Below the pieces are notes generated by a model. That model did no database searches and was not told where the DNA came from. It worked only from the letters and a program-made list of their open reading frames with translations. Both the position numbers and the translations under genes were made by a program. From the NCBI RefSeq assembly GCF_000003815.2, contig NC_049983.1:4813817-4877816 (forward strand): a stretch of 64,000 nt of DNA. The letters run 5' to 3'. This document shows, piece by piece, positions 22,901 to 37,900 of the stretch; the stretch's first letter is position 1; every line of letters begins with the position of its first letter. The stretch comes from Branchiostoma floridae (lineage: Eukaryota; Chordata; Leptocardii; Amphioxiformes; Branchiostomatidae).

Positions 22901-25900
22901 GTATCTGCTTAATATATCTTCCACCTGCCACAAACTATATATGTTAAATGTATTTGGGTCCTGTATTGGAAAACACTAAATATAGATTTTCCTCATTTCC
23001 TCATCCAGTATGCAAATTAAGTCCAAATTTGCATAATTTGCACTTCATTATGTACATCTCTTACATGCTTTGATACTCTGTGTAATATGTTAATATCAAA
23101 GCATGTCTTACATGTATATATTTTTATACCTATTACAGGTTCAAAGGATCCAGCCTGTTTGGGAAGGGATACAAGCCATTATTCCCTTATTTCAGTGAGG
23201 TTTGTCAAATCATTTATGTACACTGTATGTAAATTCAGTGCTCACAAAATGGGCCATGTATTGAGAAAAAAGGTTGTAAACATGATTGTGTCTTACCTGG
23301 GCCACCATAAACGTTCAATACAGGTGTTCTGCACCAGGTGATAACTTGCTTTGTCATACATGTACCTGGGTCGCCATAACCTTCGATACGGGTGTTCCAG
23401 ACCAAGTAATAATCAGTATCACACAGGCTTCTTAGTTGTATCACACAGGCTTCACTCGATTATGATTAGAACGCACTCCATGCCGTTGCTATTTATGAAA
23501 TCATAATTGTTAGCCAACGGAGTTCTTTTGTTTGAAGTTTTCTCGAATTGATGTTCCTAAAGGGTGTGCGTAACTTAAGTATAAAATCTTCTGTTTATAT
23601 TCCACAACCAAGTTGGTATTATTCAACCAACGTACACGTTCGCATTTGCACCAAATATACACCATTTTCCTATTATAATTGGACATTGCACCATCAAAAA
23701 TCATTCTTCAGACTCGAGAATTGGTACCTCGGATGATAATATACTGAGTGGTGTTCCATATTAATTATCATTTAGTCAGATAGATCTAATGTTGACCAAT
23801 GAGGCTCCATTTTTTCATACCACTGGTTATTAAAGGAATCTATTGTAGTATCTAAGCTATCAAAACATGAAAGCAAAGTTACTGATTTTGGTATTTTTTT
23901 ACATTATAAGTTGAATCCACCTTATTACACTGGAGAGCAATATTGACAACACATATTAAATGCTTAATGAACTCGGCTATTTCCGATGGTTATAGAAACT
24001 GACTAGGCCTCATGACACCATATACATGTACACCTCAGTGCAGGTTGATTACCTTGTGATTTTTTGAAATGATAATAGCAACATTTCCACAGTTTTGCAA
24101 CATCTGGTTCAATGATGACATATAAATCCATTTTGCAATAAATTTTGTACTTTAATTTTGCAGCAAATCGACTCAAATATATGCCTAGTATATGTATATA
24201 GTTTCAAGTCAACAACTTCTGTGGTGGAATTCTGACTGCTGTATGGGGAAGTCTTATGAATTGTGTGTTTAACTTAGTAAATAATGCTTACATCACGATC
24301 TCTGTCCCAAAGCGCAAGAAGTCAGGAGCATTTCGCATCTTTGTTGATGGCTATGTTACCACGGAAACTGGAACTGGAGTGGTCCATCAGGCGCCATACT
24401 TTGGGGAGGTGAGGATGTGTTATTATGGCTGGTTTTCACTAGCATAAAGAATGACCATTTAATCCTGTTAATGTGTGGTGTATACGAAAAGAGCCTCAAC
24501 ACCATGTCACATTCAATAAAAAAGCTTGTCACATCCCAACGTGGAAACCGCTTCAAAAGCGGACGTCTTCCACGCGACACTTAATGAAGCCATCGAAACC
24601 CACTTCCCAACTAGAGTTATCACAATGCACAGTACTGATAAACCCTGGGTGACACCCCAGATTAAACACCTCATCAGTCTGCGACAGAAAGCCTTTCACA
24701 AACAAGGCAGCGTCACCTGGAAGTTTTACCGGAACCTTACTCAACGCGCACTGGCTCAAGCGAAAAAGAGTCACTACAGTGACCGGGTGGCCTCCCTCAA
24801 ACATGCTAATCCACGGCGCTGGCATCAGGAGGTAATGAACATGGCCAATGTGAGTAAAGGTAGTTCAGAGTTGAGAATCCCGGAACTGAACAACGAGGAC
24901 AACGCAGCCGTTGCAAACATCATCAATAGAAAGTTTGCTGAAGTCTCTAAAGCACTCCCGGCACTTGATCTCTGTCAACTGCCCACCTTCCTACCCGCTA
25001 CAAACAAGCTCCCCACCCTGCATGTTTGGGATGTGTATCAGCGGCTTCTGGCTGTCAAGACGTCAAAGGCACCGGGTCTAGACAATATTCCCCTGAAGCT
25101 ACTCCGTGAGTTTGCCTGCGAACTGTCTACACCGTTCTGCCACATCCTTAATACATCATTCCAGGAGGGAGTTGTACCGAACCAGTGGAAGCAGGCGGTC
25201 GTTGTACCCCTTCCTAAGACTCACCCTGTCAGTTTAGATCAGCTACGACCTATCTCCTTAACTTCTCAGTTTTCGAAGATAGCAGAGTACTTTGCATTGA
25301 AATGGATTCTACATGACATTAAGTTTGACAAGAGACAGTATGGCAGCCTTAAAGGCCGCTCAACCGTTCACGCCCTAGTCAGCTTAGTGGACAATCTATG
25401 CAAAGACACTGATGCTTCAAAATCCATCTGTACTTTGGTAGCTACCGACTTTTCTAAGGCCTTCGATCGAGTACACCACAACACTGTAATCCTAAAACTG
25501 TTAAACAAAGGTCTGAGGCGCGAGTTAATACCCTGGATTTGCGACTTCATTTCCGATAGGAAGCAGTGTGTTCGGTACCGTGGTGCGCTGTCCAGTTGGG
25601 AACATCTCTCCTGTGGTGTTGCTCAGGGCACCTTACTCGGTCCCATCCTGTTTCTGACTCTTATTGACGATGCCGCAGGTAACACCAACATTCCTACGTG
25701 GAAGTACGTGGATGACATGAATCTGCTGGAGTCTAGAGCCCTCCACCAGCCTTCCACCCTTCAACATGAGTTGGACGAGCTACACGCATGGTCTACCAGC
25801 AACCACATGCTGTTGAACAGTGGCAAGTGCCTCACCATGCATGTGACCTTCTGTCGTAACCCTCCACTGCTCCCACCACTCCAGATTCGTGACACACCGT

Positions 25901-28900
25901 TAGCCGTTGTTCCCAGTCTTAAAGTTCTTGGACTACATGTCCAAAAGGATCTGCGATGGGACAAACAGGTTGACCAAATGCAGAAGTCCTCGTCGAGGAA
26001 GCTCTACCTCCTCAAACGGCTAAGGAAGTTCGCGCTGTCATCAGCTGACTTGACAACTATTTACACAGGCTATATCAGGCCAATTCTTGAATATGCGGCC
26101 CCTGCATGGTCACCTGGGCTGACACGCATACAATCGGACAAGCTGGAGAGAATCCAGAAGCGAGCGTGCCGCATCATCTTAGGCAACGCCTACACAGGCT
26201 ACCTCCCTGCACTGCAAACCCTCGGACTTGTTACCCTAGCAGAAAGAAGGGAGCAGCTCTGTCTCAAGTTTGCACGGACATTGCTGAACTCGGAATACAG
26301 AGAATGGCTGCCTGCGACAAGATTCCAGATCTCTGGTCGGGCCACCAGAAATAGCCACAAATTGAACAGTCATATGTCCAGAACAAACCGATATAGCAAC
26401 TCACCGATTCCCTATATGAGCAACCTGCTCAATGCATACGGACCATAATTCCAGCATTAGTCATTACTATATCCACATCACCTAAATAATACTCCCCTGT
26501 TATCAGACAATCGTCCAAATGAAATTTCAACCTATGTATATATGTATATAGTACTTATTCCTAGCAGTAATATGTAATATTTGAATGTTTTTACTGTGTG
26601 TTTCGAATGTGAATTGAATTCAATTCAGTGGTCACACTGCGAATTTCAATAAAGTCATCATCATCATCATCATCATCAAACCATGTGGACGCCACGGAAT
26701 TTGTTACCTCCGGTCTCTTGTTGGTTTTTAATTTGTACATGCCATGGTCTTGACAGTAGCAGATTGCTTTGGGGGCCAGGAAGACATTGTATAGACTTTG
26801 GTTCTCAGTTGCTTTTATTCATATTGTACTTTGAATGCCTCTCATCTGATCATCATTATCATCTTTGAGTCCATCTAGCCTCTATTAGATAAAATTAAAC
26901 CAGACTAGAATCAATCAAACCACTTCCAACAAATCCCTCTGTTTTGCAGGATGATTACCGAGTTTGTCTGGCCAATGATGTCATTTCTCGAGATGGTGCA
27001 GTAGTCTGCCCTGTAGATGCCAGCGGCTGCTTTACAGAGGAAGTCACCGACTTCAAGGGACAGTATGTCAAGGTAAGAGTTGAAAAATGGAGTAGAATGG
27101 AAAGAAGAGGCACATGCATGTGTATGTAGTCAATGATGAAAATCAACATGCATAAATCATGTAAATATGTAAGCCATTTGCATTAAATTTTTAAAGCTCT
27201 AAATATGAGGTGGCTGAAGTCTAGTTCTGCACTTTGCTTTCCACCTTCAGGAAGCTGACAAGAACATCATCCAATGGCTAAAACAGCAGGGCCGACTTGT
27301 GAACCAGGGGACTTATGTGCATAGCTACCCTTTCTGTTGGCGTTCAGAAACCCCACTCATCTACAAGGCAGTGCCTGGTTGGTTTGTGCGTGTAGAGCCC
27401 CTCGTCGAGAAACTACTACACAACAACAGTCAGTGTTATTGGTAAGGTTTACTATTTAAGTTGTGTAAAACAGGGTTTGAAATAACGTACTCCTGAAGGC
27501 CAGGTTGCCCAATGTGTAATGTAATTGTGTATTGTGAGTGAGGATGACGATCGAATCTTAACTTTACGAATTACCAATGATTTGTGTGTACCTATCTGTA
27601 GAATCCATTGTAGTTTTTCCATTTTACGTTTCTGTTTTATGGACTTGTTTGCAACTTGCCTTGGAGAGAGGGTGGAGTTGGTCTGGGTAACTCCCCCGAA
27701 ATGATGATGATTATGTGACTTGCCCCAGATATTTTGATAAGTGTGTGTTCCTTTTTTTTCCTCTTGGTATTTTCTATATTTTAGCACAATTATCTGGGGA
27801 AAAGAGAATTAACACCATAAATTTGAATTCATCTGGTAGAAAATGTGTTGAAGGCCAGTGGAGAAGGGGTTGTACTTTATTAGTTAATAGGAAGCTCTTG
27901 AATCAGTTACACATATAAAAAAGACACGTACCTCTAAATGTTCAACGTCTTGCAGTATATCTTGCTCACGGAAAAGACTCTTACATGATCAAGATAAACT
28001 GCTAGACAGAAGAATTTCCTACTGACGTGACAGAAGAATCACTTAAATGATGAACTTCATTTAGTTTGATTTTTTCAGTTTACTTTTCAGCCCCCCAGAT
28101 TTGTCTTATACATTGTGTACTTGCCTTGACTTGAGGGTGTGTACCTTAATCGTGAAAATGCAGAAATAGTCTGGGGGCTGTCCTTGTTATTTTACTAGGG
28201 CACCCATACTCCATCTGATGAGGTATGGTTATTGGTAGTAAATCAAAAAGGATGCCACTGGACGTCAGCTATTTGATAATATGCTTTAGTAAACCATGTA
28301 TTGCCTGTTTGTGTCTCCAGGGTGCCAGCGTTTGTGAAGGAGAAGCGATTTGCCAACTGGCTCCGCGATGCTCATGACTGGGCAATCTCTCGCAACCGTT
28401 ACTGGGGAACACCCATCCCACTCTGGGTCAGCGAGGACTATGAAGAGGTCAGACAAAGAAATCAGAATTGTTTCAAATGGTGAAGGCTTTGTAAGAGGTA
28501 TGAAGGAGGCCGTCACTGAACAGAATATTGAACATTATCACAGATTTATTGCTTCCCGTAGGGAAAACATTATGAGGAAGGGTCAGGGTCAAGCCTATTT
28601 AAATTTATGGCAATGCCTCAGTAGTGAGCATGGTGGTTTAAGTACACAAATTGTTTTATATATTGTAGCTGGACAAAATGCAAATTCCTGGGAGGGAAAC
28701 ATCCTGCATTTTCTGGAAAACGTTGCCTTTCTAGTTGTTTTACTTTGGGAGAGTAGAGTCTGCATTATCAGTTGTTTAGCTCCATCTGTTGTAAGTGCTC
28801 TGATTATTGTTTTATTCAGGTTGTTGCTGTTGGATCTATTGAGGAACTGTACAAATTGTCTGGAGTCAGGGTCAAAGATCTCCACAGAGAAAGGTTGGCA

Positions 28901-31900
28901 GTTTACATTACCAACTTGAAGTCAATTTGTAGGTTTGACGGAAAAACACAAAGATAACTGATGATGATTGTTGATGTTAGCGGTGTTTGTTTATGATGTC
29001 CATTCAAAGAGCAGTCTGGTATCCTTCATCTGCATTATTACAATCTCATTCCTGTATAACTCCGAGCGGGCACTCCCAAAGAGTAGGTGCCCAAAAAATG
29101 ATTGGGTATCAAAACTTGTGTTTAGGTGGATGATAAATTCCCTTTCATCACCCCCAATTGATATGAAAAGGATTTTAGATTTAGCTTGTATATTACTGCT
29201 ACCATCATGCCGGAAAGTTTCGTCATGCCAGCGATTGGCGGACGTGTACGTTCCTTTGCTTTGAGTGGCTATCGGGTACTCGCAGTTTGAAATCCGATTA
29301 CTGTAGTTGATTGGGCTAGATTTAGGTGTCATTTTTTTATTACTTATTATGATCAAGTGTGCTTACGATAAAAAGAAAAACATCTTCAAATTCATTATAT
29401 CTTTCATGGATTTAGAAGGATGGTATTAAACCATTGTTTTCAATACAAGGCTGAAATGCAGGAATGCGACCTTAAATGAAATCTTGACTGACTATTCCTC
29501 AGTGTGGACCATATAACGATCCCCTCCACCCGTGGGAAAGGTGTGCTGAAGAGAGTGACTGAGGTGTTTGACTGCTGGTTTGAGAGTGGAAGGTGAGGTC
29601 ATATGCATACCAGTAGATTGCATTTATAACTTGAAGCAAAATGAGACAATATTTCTTGTGCATATCAGTTATTATACTGTTACCTTCTATTTATAATAGA
29701 CCAAATAGAGAAATGCACTGTGTCTATGTATTTCTCACTTGTGTGTCCATTTTTCAAGAAATGGTCATTTAAAAGAAAGAGCCCAGTCACACACATCCTA
29801 CAATTTACCATTTTGACAATTCCATGCCTGGTAATAAGGCCGTACATGCACGTTGTACATATAAGTAAAGTTTTTGATGGCTCCCCAAAAGATGATTTTA
29901 ATAGCAAGAGAATATTACAGCCTGGTATTCAACAGCTACATGTAGGTTAATATTTGGTCTGTTAAAGAAGCATAAAGGCATTTAGATGGCTATTTAGAAG
30001 AGACACAAGTGAAAAATCGTACAAGGCTGGTAAAATTTACCTGCAATTTCTCACAATCGTTGTACGATTTACAGGGTAAGCTATCATAGGTACATTGTAC
30101 GATGTATGAGAGCGGGGCTTTAAACATATTGTACATGTATTGTACAAGTAAAGTTGTGACAAGTGTTTCATGCACATTGTACCTGTTGTTATAAACACCA
30201 AAACCAGATATGTCATGAGATTAATATTAGCATACATGCGTTCCCTTGGGAAGAGTTACAGTATTAGTTGTCGGTCAAGGTCAAGGCAAACTATACTGTC
30301 ACTCAAGATAAGTTGAAGCTCAAGTTCAATATCAACTTTAATGTTACCTTTTTTCTCCTTGTCAGCATGCCCTATGCCCAAAACCACTACCCCTTCGAGA
30401 ATAAGAAAGAGTTTGAGGACAGTTTTCCTGCAGACTTCATTGCTGAGGGAATTGACCAGACAAGAGGATGGTATGTTAAACTCTGCCTAGAAAGTCATGG
30501 ATTTTGGATTGTTTCACAGAAGGAAGGTTGTGGCCCATTATGAAAGGGCCCGGTTAAGCTATGTAATGACGAAATAACGTAAACTGTGGTCTTTAGTATG
30601 CTACAGGCACTCGTGCAGCTCACATAGGTGATGGCCTGGCTGGGAAAGTTTGCCAAGGACAAGTTACTCAAATTATGTTCGAAATCTAGAATTATGTTCG
30701 AAACAGATAAGAAATTGAAATAAGACTAATATACAAATGTACATAAAGAAGTTAGCTTGAAGAACACTTAGCCCAGATTCTGAAGTAATGACAACACTGG
30801 GTTGCTATTCAGTGTGAGACATTGACTGGCAGTTATGCACAGTTCTACAGAGAACATACGTACAGGCATACAACATGTATAATGTTACTGGTTTCTTACT
30901 ATAAGTCAAGTATTACAAGTCATGTTTCTAGTAAATTCTACACACAAGATTGAGAGATAATTCAGCTGTGAGGAAGACATTTTCAAGTTGGAAATGTAGA
31001 TGCTAATAGATAGTACTTGTTTTTCCAAAACCGCAGATAGTATTGTCTTATCATCACATGATTGTATGTAGCAGTTACTCTGTTTACATTGTAGTTTCTC
31101 CACTGTTTTGCTAACAGGTTCTATACTCTACTAGTCCTGTCGACAGCCTTGTTTGGGAAGCCACCATTCAAGAACCTCATTGTTAATGGCCTGGTGCTGG
31201 CAGCGTGAGTCAAAGTTGCTCCTTTTTTTAACACTGATAGATTTTGAAAGGTTTATCTTTTGCAATTCATCATTAGTTTTCTTGGTTCTCGTATATTTTT
31301 CTTTGGTGAAGTTTTGTAAGATGTTATGATATCTTAATTAGGCCAATCTGAAATATCTCCATCTTGTAATATGATAGAATTATCACAACAATGATGAATT
31401 CTCAAAGGTGACTCAACTTCTTTGTGACATTGCGGCAATGTTGTTTTTCTTAATGACTGTCTCTTGGTTGTTTTAAGCTTTTCTGCCTGTCAGTAAGATT
31501 TTGTCTGTCAGTAAGTTAGATAAAACTTGAGTTGGTTTTTAACAGTTAGCACTGTGTTTACCCCTTTCCCAAAAATGTCCACCTTCCAGTTTATTTCAAT
31601 TATTGTTCATTAAGTCTTCTTGAAATTGGTCTTCGTACATGTCATTGTGGAAGTGTTGGTCAGTTATACTTGATTGCACAGACCTGTCCATCTGATAGTA
31701 TGTAGAAAGCTTGTTGTGTTTGACCAAAAAACTTTTTCACCTGCACAATTTGCTGCTGTTGCTCAGTAGACCATTGTGTCCATCATGGATATAAGATACA
31801 TCTTTTCTCCAATGCAGAGATGGACAGAAGATGAGTAAGCGTAAGAAGAACTACCCTGATCCCATGGATGTGGTCCATAAGTATGGAGCGGATGCCCTGC

Positions 31901-34900
31901 GACTGTACCTGATCAACTCTCCTGTGGTGCGTGCGGACAGCCTGAGGTTTAAGGAGGATGGGGTGCGAGATGTTCTGAAGGACGTGTTCCTCCCGTGGTA
32001 CAACGCCTACCGCTTCCTCATTCAAAATGTCATCAGGCTAGAGAAGGTCAGAGGTCAAGCTTACATGTACCTTTCCACAGGTTTTTGCAGTGTTTATGCA
32101 ATGTCATGGAAATTCTGGATTTGAGGATCAGTATTGCTTTGAATTTAAAGAAAAGAAAATGTGTGTCCCCTAAACTTTATGTGTGTATAATAAAGGCTTG
32201 ATCATTTGGAGACTACTTGGTTACATAACATCTTTGTGTTTTCACTAACCATTTCAACAGTTGACCTAAGCGGTATTATGCTTTCCATTTGTGAATCTGA
32301 GCACTGCACTTGAATACCCCTCTACCAAATTACAAGATTTTCATGTTTGATGTAATTTCACAGGAGGATGGTATGACATTCGTCTACAATGCAGACACTG
32401 TGGTGTCATCAGACAACATCATGGACCGCTGGATCTTATCCTTCACACAGTCCCTCATCCAGTTTGTCACACAAGAGATGGCAGGTCAGGATTTCAACAC
32501 ATACCCTTAAAATATGTGCATGCATTATCACATGTGACAGAATAATACAAAATGTAGTTTTGACTTCTTGTCTCTTTGTGCACGGAGGCCAAGTATGTGA
32601 GGAAAGTTTGTATCAAAAGTACATTAATTTTTGTATTACGGTACTGCAGGTGGGAGAATGTTCCTTATTTTGCATTCTGTGTAGAAAATACATCATTCTG
32701 TCTCTTTGAGTGAATAGTGCTGAACATATTCCAGGAGTGCGGATGTGTCTTCTGGATTCTATTATGCTGTTTATGAAAGCTGTTTTGTAAGCTTCTTTTT
32801 AAAACGTGACTCAACAGCCTACGATGTTGATGTCTTACAGCATATCGCCTGTATACTGTTGTTCCACGACTGGTCAAGTTTGTGGACATGCTGACCAACT
32901 GGTATGTGCGCTTCAACAGGAAGAGGCTCAAAGTGAGTACCTAAATAAATAAGATAGAGTAGTAAATGAAAATAGAATACCCATAGAAGCAGCTTCTGGA
33001 CATACATATAGTTTACTTGAAACTTATTACTTTGACCTGTTTAGAAAGAATATTGGTATACTAATCAATTTTAAGCAAAGCTGGTTTGTAATTTAGAACT
33101 AAACTTTTTACCTGACAGGATCTTAGGAAGCTTGTTTATATGTATATGTACATGTACATCAGCAAATAGTAGCGGGTTCCGCGCGGGTGTTCCACGGGTC
33201 AAATTGGCCTCAGCACTGGGCTCCCAGTGACTGGATTTCCAGTGCTGAACTTCTCCAAGCACTGGTTTTCCAGTACTGAACTGCTGTCAGTACTCAGTTA
33301 CCAGTGCTGAAGTCAGGGCGCAGCAATGGAAAGCCAGTTCAAAGGTCATTATATTGGTGACAATCCCCCGAAATCATGTGGGTTTTTTTTTTACTAAATC
33401 TGAAGTTCTACAACCTGCACTGTGTCACCAATCTAAGATTATCACCAACATTTACCCAGAGAAGGCCTACTACAAGTCATAAAGAGGCTAGAGGGGACTC
33501 AAAAGTGGACCCTTGGTGCAAGCCTATATTAGTGACCTTTGACCAGTAATTAATAGAAGAGCTTAAGTTGGCTTTGTTGTGCGATGAAGGTGGTATGATA
33601 TGATTTGACAGTGGTCCATGTATCTTGTTTCCAGGGAGATGGTGGCACAGAAGACTGTCTCCGAGCACTCGAGACTCTGTTCAGTGTGCTGTTTTCCATG
33701 ACCCAAGTTATGGTGAGTTTATCATTAACAGTCATGCTTGACCACAACCACCTTGATCTACAAGCTTGTATATCATTTTTTATGTAACAAACTGAATGTA
33801 TTTACCTCCATTAGGATGTAGCTAGATACTGTTTTACTCTGGTTGATGTATGTTGATAGATCTCAAGATCTGCTGGAGGTTGGTAGGTGGAGTGATCCCA
33901 ATGGAGAAGGTTGATTTTCAGCCTCCTGGTTGTTAACCTTGGTACTGCAGTGGCAATTTATTTTTATGTATCTTTTGACTTGCACAATTGCTGTGATGTT
34001 GGTTTTTAGTCGCTGTTTGTGAGGATTGTTTGGAGTTTGTATGAAGCTTTTTGCACACCAGATTATGGCAGTCAGCACCAGAGCATCCTGGCTTATCATG
34101 TCACCCAGGTAGCAAAATGTCAATTAGGATTCTGAACAACAAAAACATCATCATCGTGTCCAGTGTCCATACTACACAGTCTGGTCGACCTCAAGAAGAG
34201 AAAGACAAGTTTTATTTACTCACTCCTTAGCCTTGTTGCTGCTCGACAACCTGTATACAGGTTATCAGCTGTGTGTTGCTAGCTCCTGCATAATTTGTGT
34301 TTTGTTGATGTTGATGTTGTGATCATATTCTTCTACAGGCCCCGTTCATCCCCTTCCTAACAGAACAGATGTACCAAAATCTGCGTCACTTGCTGGACCC
34401 CAGCCTTACAAAGAAGCAGAATGTCGACAGTGTGCACTATCTGATGCTACCAAAGCCAAGGTGAAAACTTAACATTGTACGAGAGGCGTTCAAAAAGTAA
34501 TGCCACTGGTTTTATAACAGGCTTATTTTTCATCGCATGAGTTGAAATTTGGCACAAAGGTACAAGGATATACCCTCCTGAGATTGAAATATCTCAATTT
34601 GTTGTATAAATTTTCAAGATGACCAAACCCTTGTTACCCCATTAAGAAATTAGAGGGTCAATTAACGTGCAATTGATAATGTCCTTGAATCACTTAGCTT
34701 ATTGTAAGAAACTAAAACTGCACATGTATCAAGTTGCATTTCTCTGTAAACCACATGCCTATTTTCATCTTTTAAGTCCAATCATTTATTATTTTTTTGT
34801 TCCTGGGGTGAAGTGAGGTCGTCAGGGTTGTGGATTATGGGTGGGCTGCTTAGAGTTTCTGTAACAGACTTTTTTTAAAAACTTTTTTCTTAACTGAGAA

Positions 34901-37900
34901 AAATCAAACTGAGTACACTTCTTGATCTCGAAACAGTTAATAATTGTGCCAAGTTTTGCATCTTTTGGCTAATGAAAAATCAGTCTACAAAAACCTTTAT
35001 TCAACAAACACGTATTTGGCTGTCAGGCAAACTGCCTGTAATATAGCAACTATCTCCATTCCAATGGCTGTAAAAGATGTCAAGTGTTAAGTGTTTAGGC
35101 ATGAAATTTGGCATGTCATCTATAGAAACATTCGTTATAATACTGGTGAGGTTTCCTACAGAAGTTTTAAAATAGTCAGATCTGGAGGAACTGAGTTTTT
35201 ATGGTTTAGCGAGGATTGAGTTTTCTTGCTGTCCTTCTGCATTTTAAATACTAGACTAGTATGCTGTAGAGTATTGCATAGTCAGATCATAGAACAGTCA
35301 TTCGCATTTCATTTTGTATTTGAATTGTAGTATTATTATTAGACTGAGTTGTATCATATGATTATGACTCGGTAAGTACATCCATGAAACAAACCTCTGC
35401 TTGTAAATCTATGTGGTGCGTGATGGTGCAAATCCTTCTGTCAGGAGTTGGTGATTCACTACAAATCACCCAGGTAGCTTGTATTAGATAACAAAAGGGT
35501 ATGTCACCCCGTAAGGGTCTGTATTATAACCCTGATGCTATGTCGGCTGTGATGCTGATGTTGACGTAACTCTACTGACAGGGAGAAGCTGATTGATCAG
35601 CAGATAGAGAGGTCTGTGTCCAGGATGCAGTCTGTGATCGAAGTTTCCCGTGTCATCAGGGACAGGAAAACCATCCCAGTCAAGGTTTGCACTTCTTTTG
35701 ACTTCTAAATATACCTGTGTGTTAGGCTCAATCTAGACACAGTGTTCCCGACATCTGCGGAGATGTCAGAAGGGCTCTGGACCGTAGGGGGTGGGACACC
35801 CGTGGTGTTCGGATTGCAGTCATAATACATGGCGCAATTTTCAAAATGGCGCCAGAACAGTCAGCATTTCTGCTCATGACAAATAAGATGATGTTGTTGT
35901 CTGAGATACCACATTCCTCAGCCATCATGGCATAAGCAGTCAACTGACAACAGGTTTTCGTAATCGCAAAAATTGCCACAAATCTATTGTATTGAGTACA
36001 TGTACATGTTTAGTCGAGCATACTGACTCCAGAAATTGATATGGCTACTTCTCCCACCCCATGTGATCCTCAAAGAGTACGCAGCACATCTTCCCCATGA
36101 TGCTAATCAATCATAGTTAAGTCATTCATAGTTTGAACTGCTGGACAGTGAGGGACTGTCAGTATTGGTCTATTAGACTGATTATGGATAATGAAATAAC
36201 CCAGTCTACTGCTTCCTTCATTGAATGCCTAAAATCTTGGTATAAACATCATGACTAACAGTTGTGCTCCTCCTGTGTGTTTCAGTACCCTCTGAAGGAA
36301 CTGGTAGTTATCCACCAGGACCAGCAGTGTTTGGATGATGTCCAGTCACTGGAGAGCTACATCCTAGAGGTCAGGACTGATGCATTTGTACTCACATGTA
36401 CATGTATGTCTGTTGCAAGTGTTATAAAAGTCTTGGAATGTCAAGTTTTTTTGTAGATCTTTAAACCACTCATCACTCAATATCAATTTCTGCATACTGT
36501 TCTGTCCAACATTGTAACTAGAGTACAGCTGTTCTTGTATCTTGTTGACAGTCAGACACACAGACACAAACACAAAGTGAAAATATATGACTTTTGTATA
36601 ACCTCCATGAAATTTAATGGAGAATAAGCTTGATAATCGTTGTTTTTTATCCTTAGACATACGAAAGCAAGCCTCATTCCTAACCTAATTATACAGGCAA
36701 TACAGAAGGTTCTCAGCAGGGAAATATTTCTTATCCTGACTGTTGAGCTCATTTTTGGTGCCAACTTTTAGGCTGACAGCAGTGTCAAAATGTGATGGTG
36801 TGTTTTGTGGCAAACCTAATGCATACAAGTAGCTACTACTGTACAGTGTCTTGGGTATGTATGATGTTGTTTTACTTTATTTTGTTAGGAACTGAATGTT
36901 CGTACCCTGACCTCGTCCAGTGACAAACAGAAATACAGTGTAAAACTGGTGGCTGAACCAGACCACCGTGTGCTGGGTGCACGACTCAAACAGGCATACA
37001 AGTCAGTACAGAAGGCCATCAGAGAGCTGACGGATCAACAACTACAGGTAAACCTGATCATGGGTGCTAACTGACAAGCCTGGTGCAGGTTGTATGCTCC
37101 GATAAGATTCTCAAGTCTTACCATTTTCTATTATACTAGATGTTTCTTTTGAAATCTATTGTGTTTTGTTTACAGTAGCAAATTGTACCAAAAATTCAAA
37201 TAAAGCAACATTATAATTATGATTAAGTATGATAAACTAGCTTTGAAGACATCATTGACCAAATGTAAGCTAGATTATGTAAGCTTTTTTGATGAGTTTA
37301 TTCCTGACGACAGGGCACAGTTGTTCATGTCGAAAAGTAAGTTATACAGTTACCACATTCCTATCATGCTTACAGACAGCAACGCCAGCCCCAGGGTAGA
37401 CATACTAGTACATGTAACGTTATAGCTGTGTGCAGCTGCTGTCTTCATCCATGAATCACTTTATCTTAGTCTATTTTTGGGCCATACCAAAAGAGGATTG
37501 GGTCAGGGTTTATATCCACACAAAGTGAGCATTGTCTATGATGGGGAACTTAGCAACTTCCTCATCATGGTCAAGGTCAACATCATGGTGTCCAACATTG
37601 TCAAGTTCAGAAGCAGACCAGGTTACTCAAGCTTTTGTTTGAAATGTTGAACAAGTTGGTATTTTGACTGTTCTTGCATGAATGGATTTTTATAATTATT
37701 AACCTCTGTTCACAATACATTACTGGAAGTACATGTACTTTGGGCTTACCTTTTAACTTTGGGCACATACATGTATAACGTTACTTATTTATTTATTTTA
37801 TTTATTTGTTCAGCTGTTTACAAACAGCCAAGGCTGCCCAACTAGCCGTATACATGTATACATCCTAGGTTGTCTCAGAGTAGCAAAAGACAAGTTTAAA

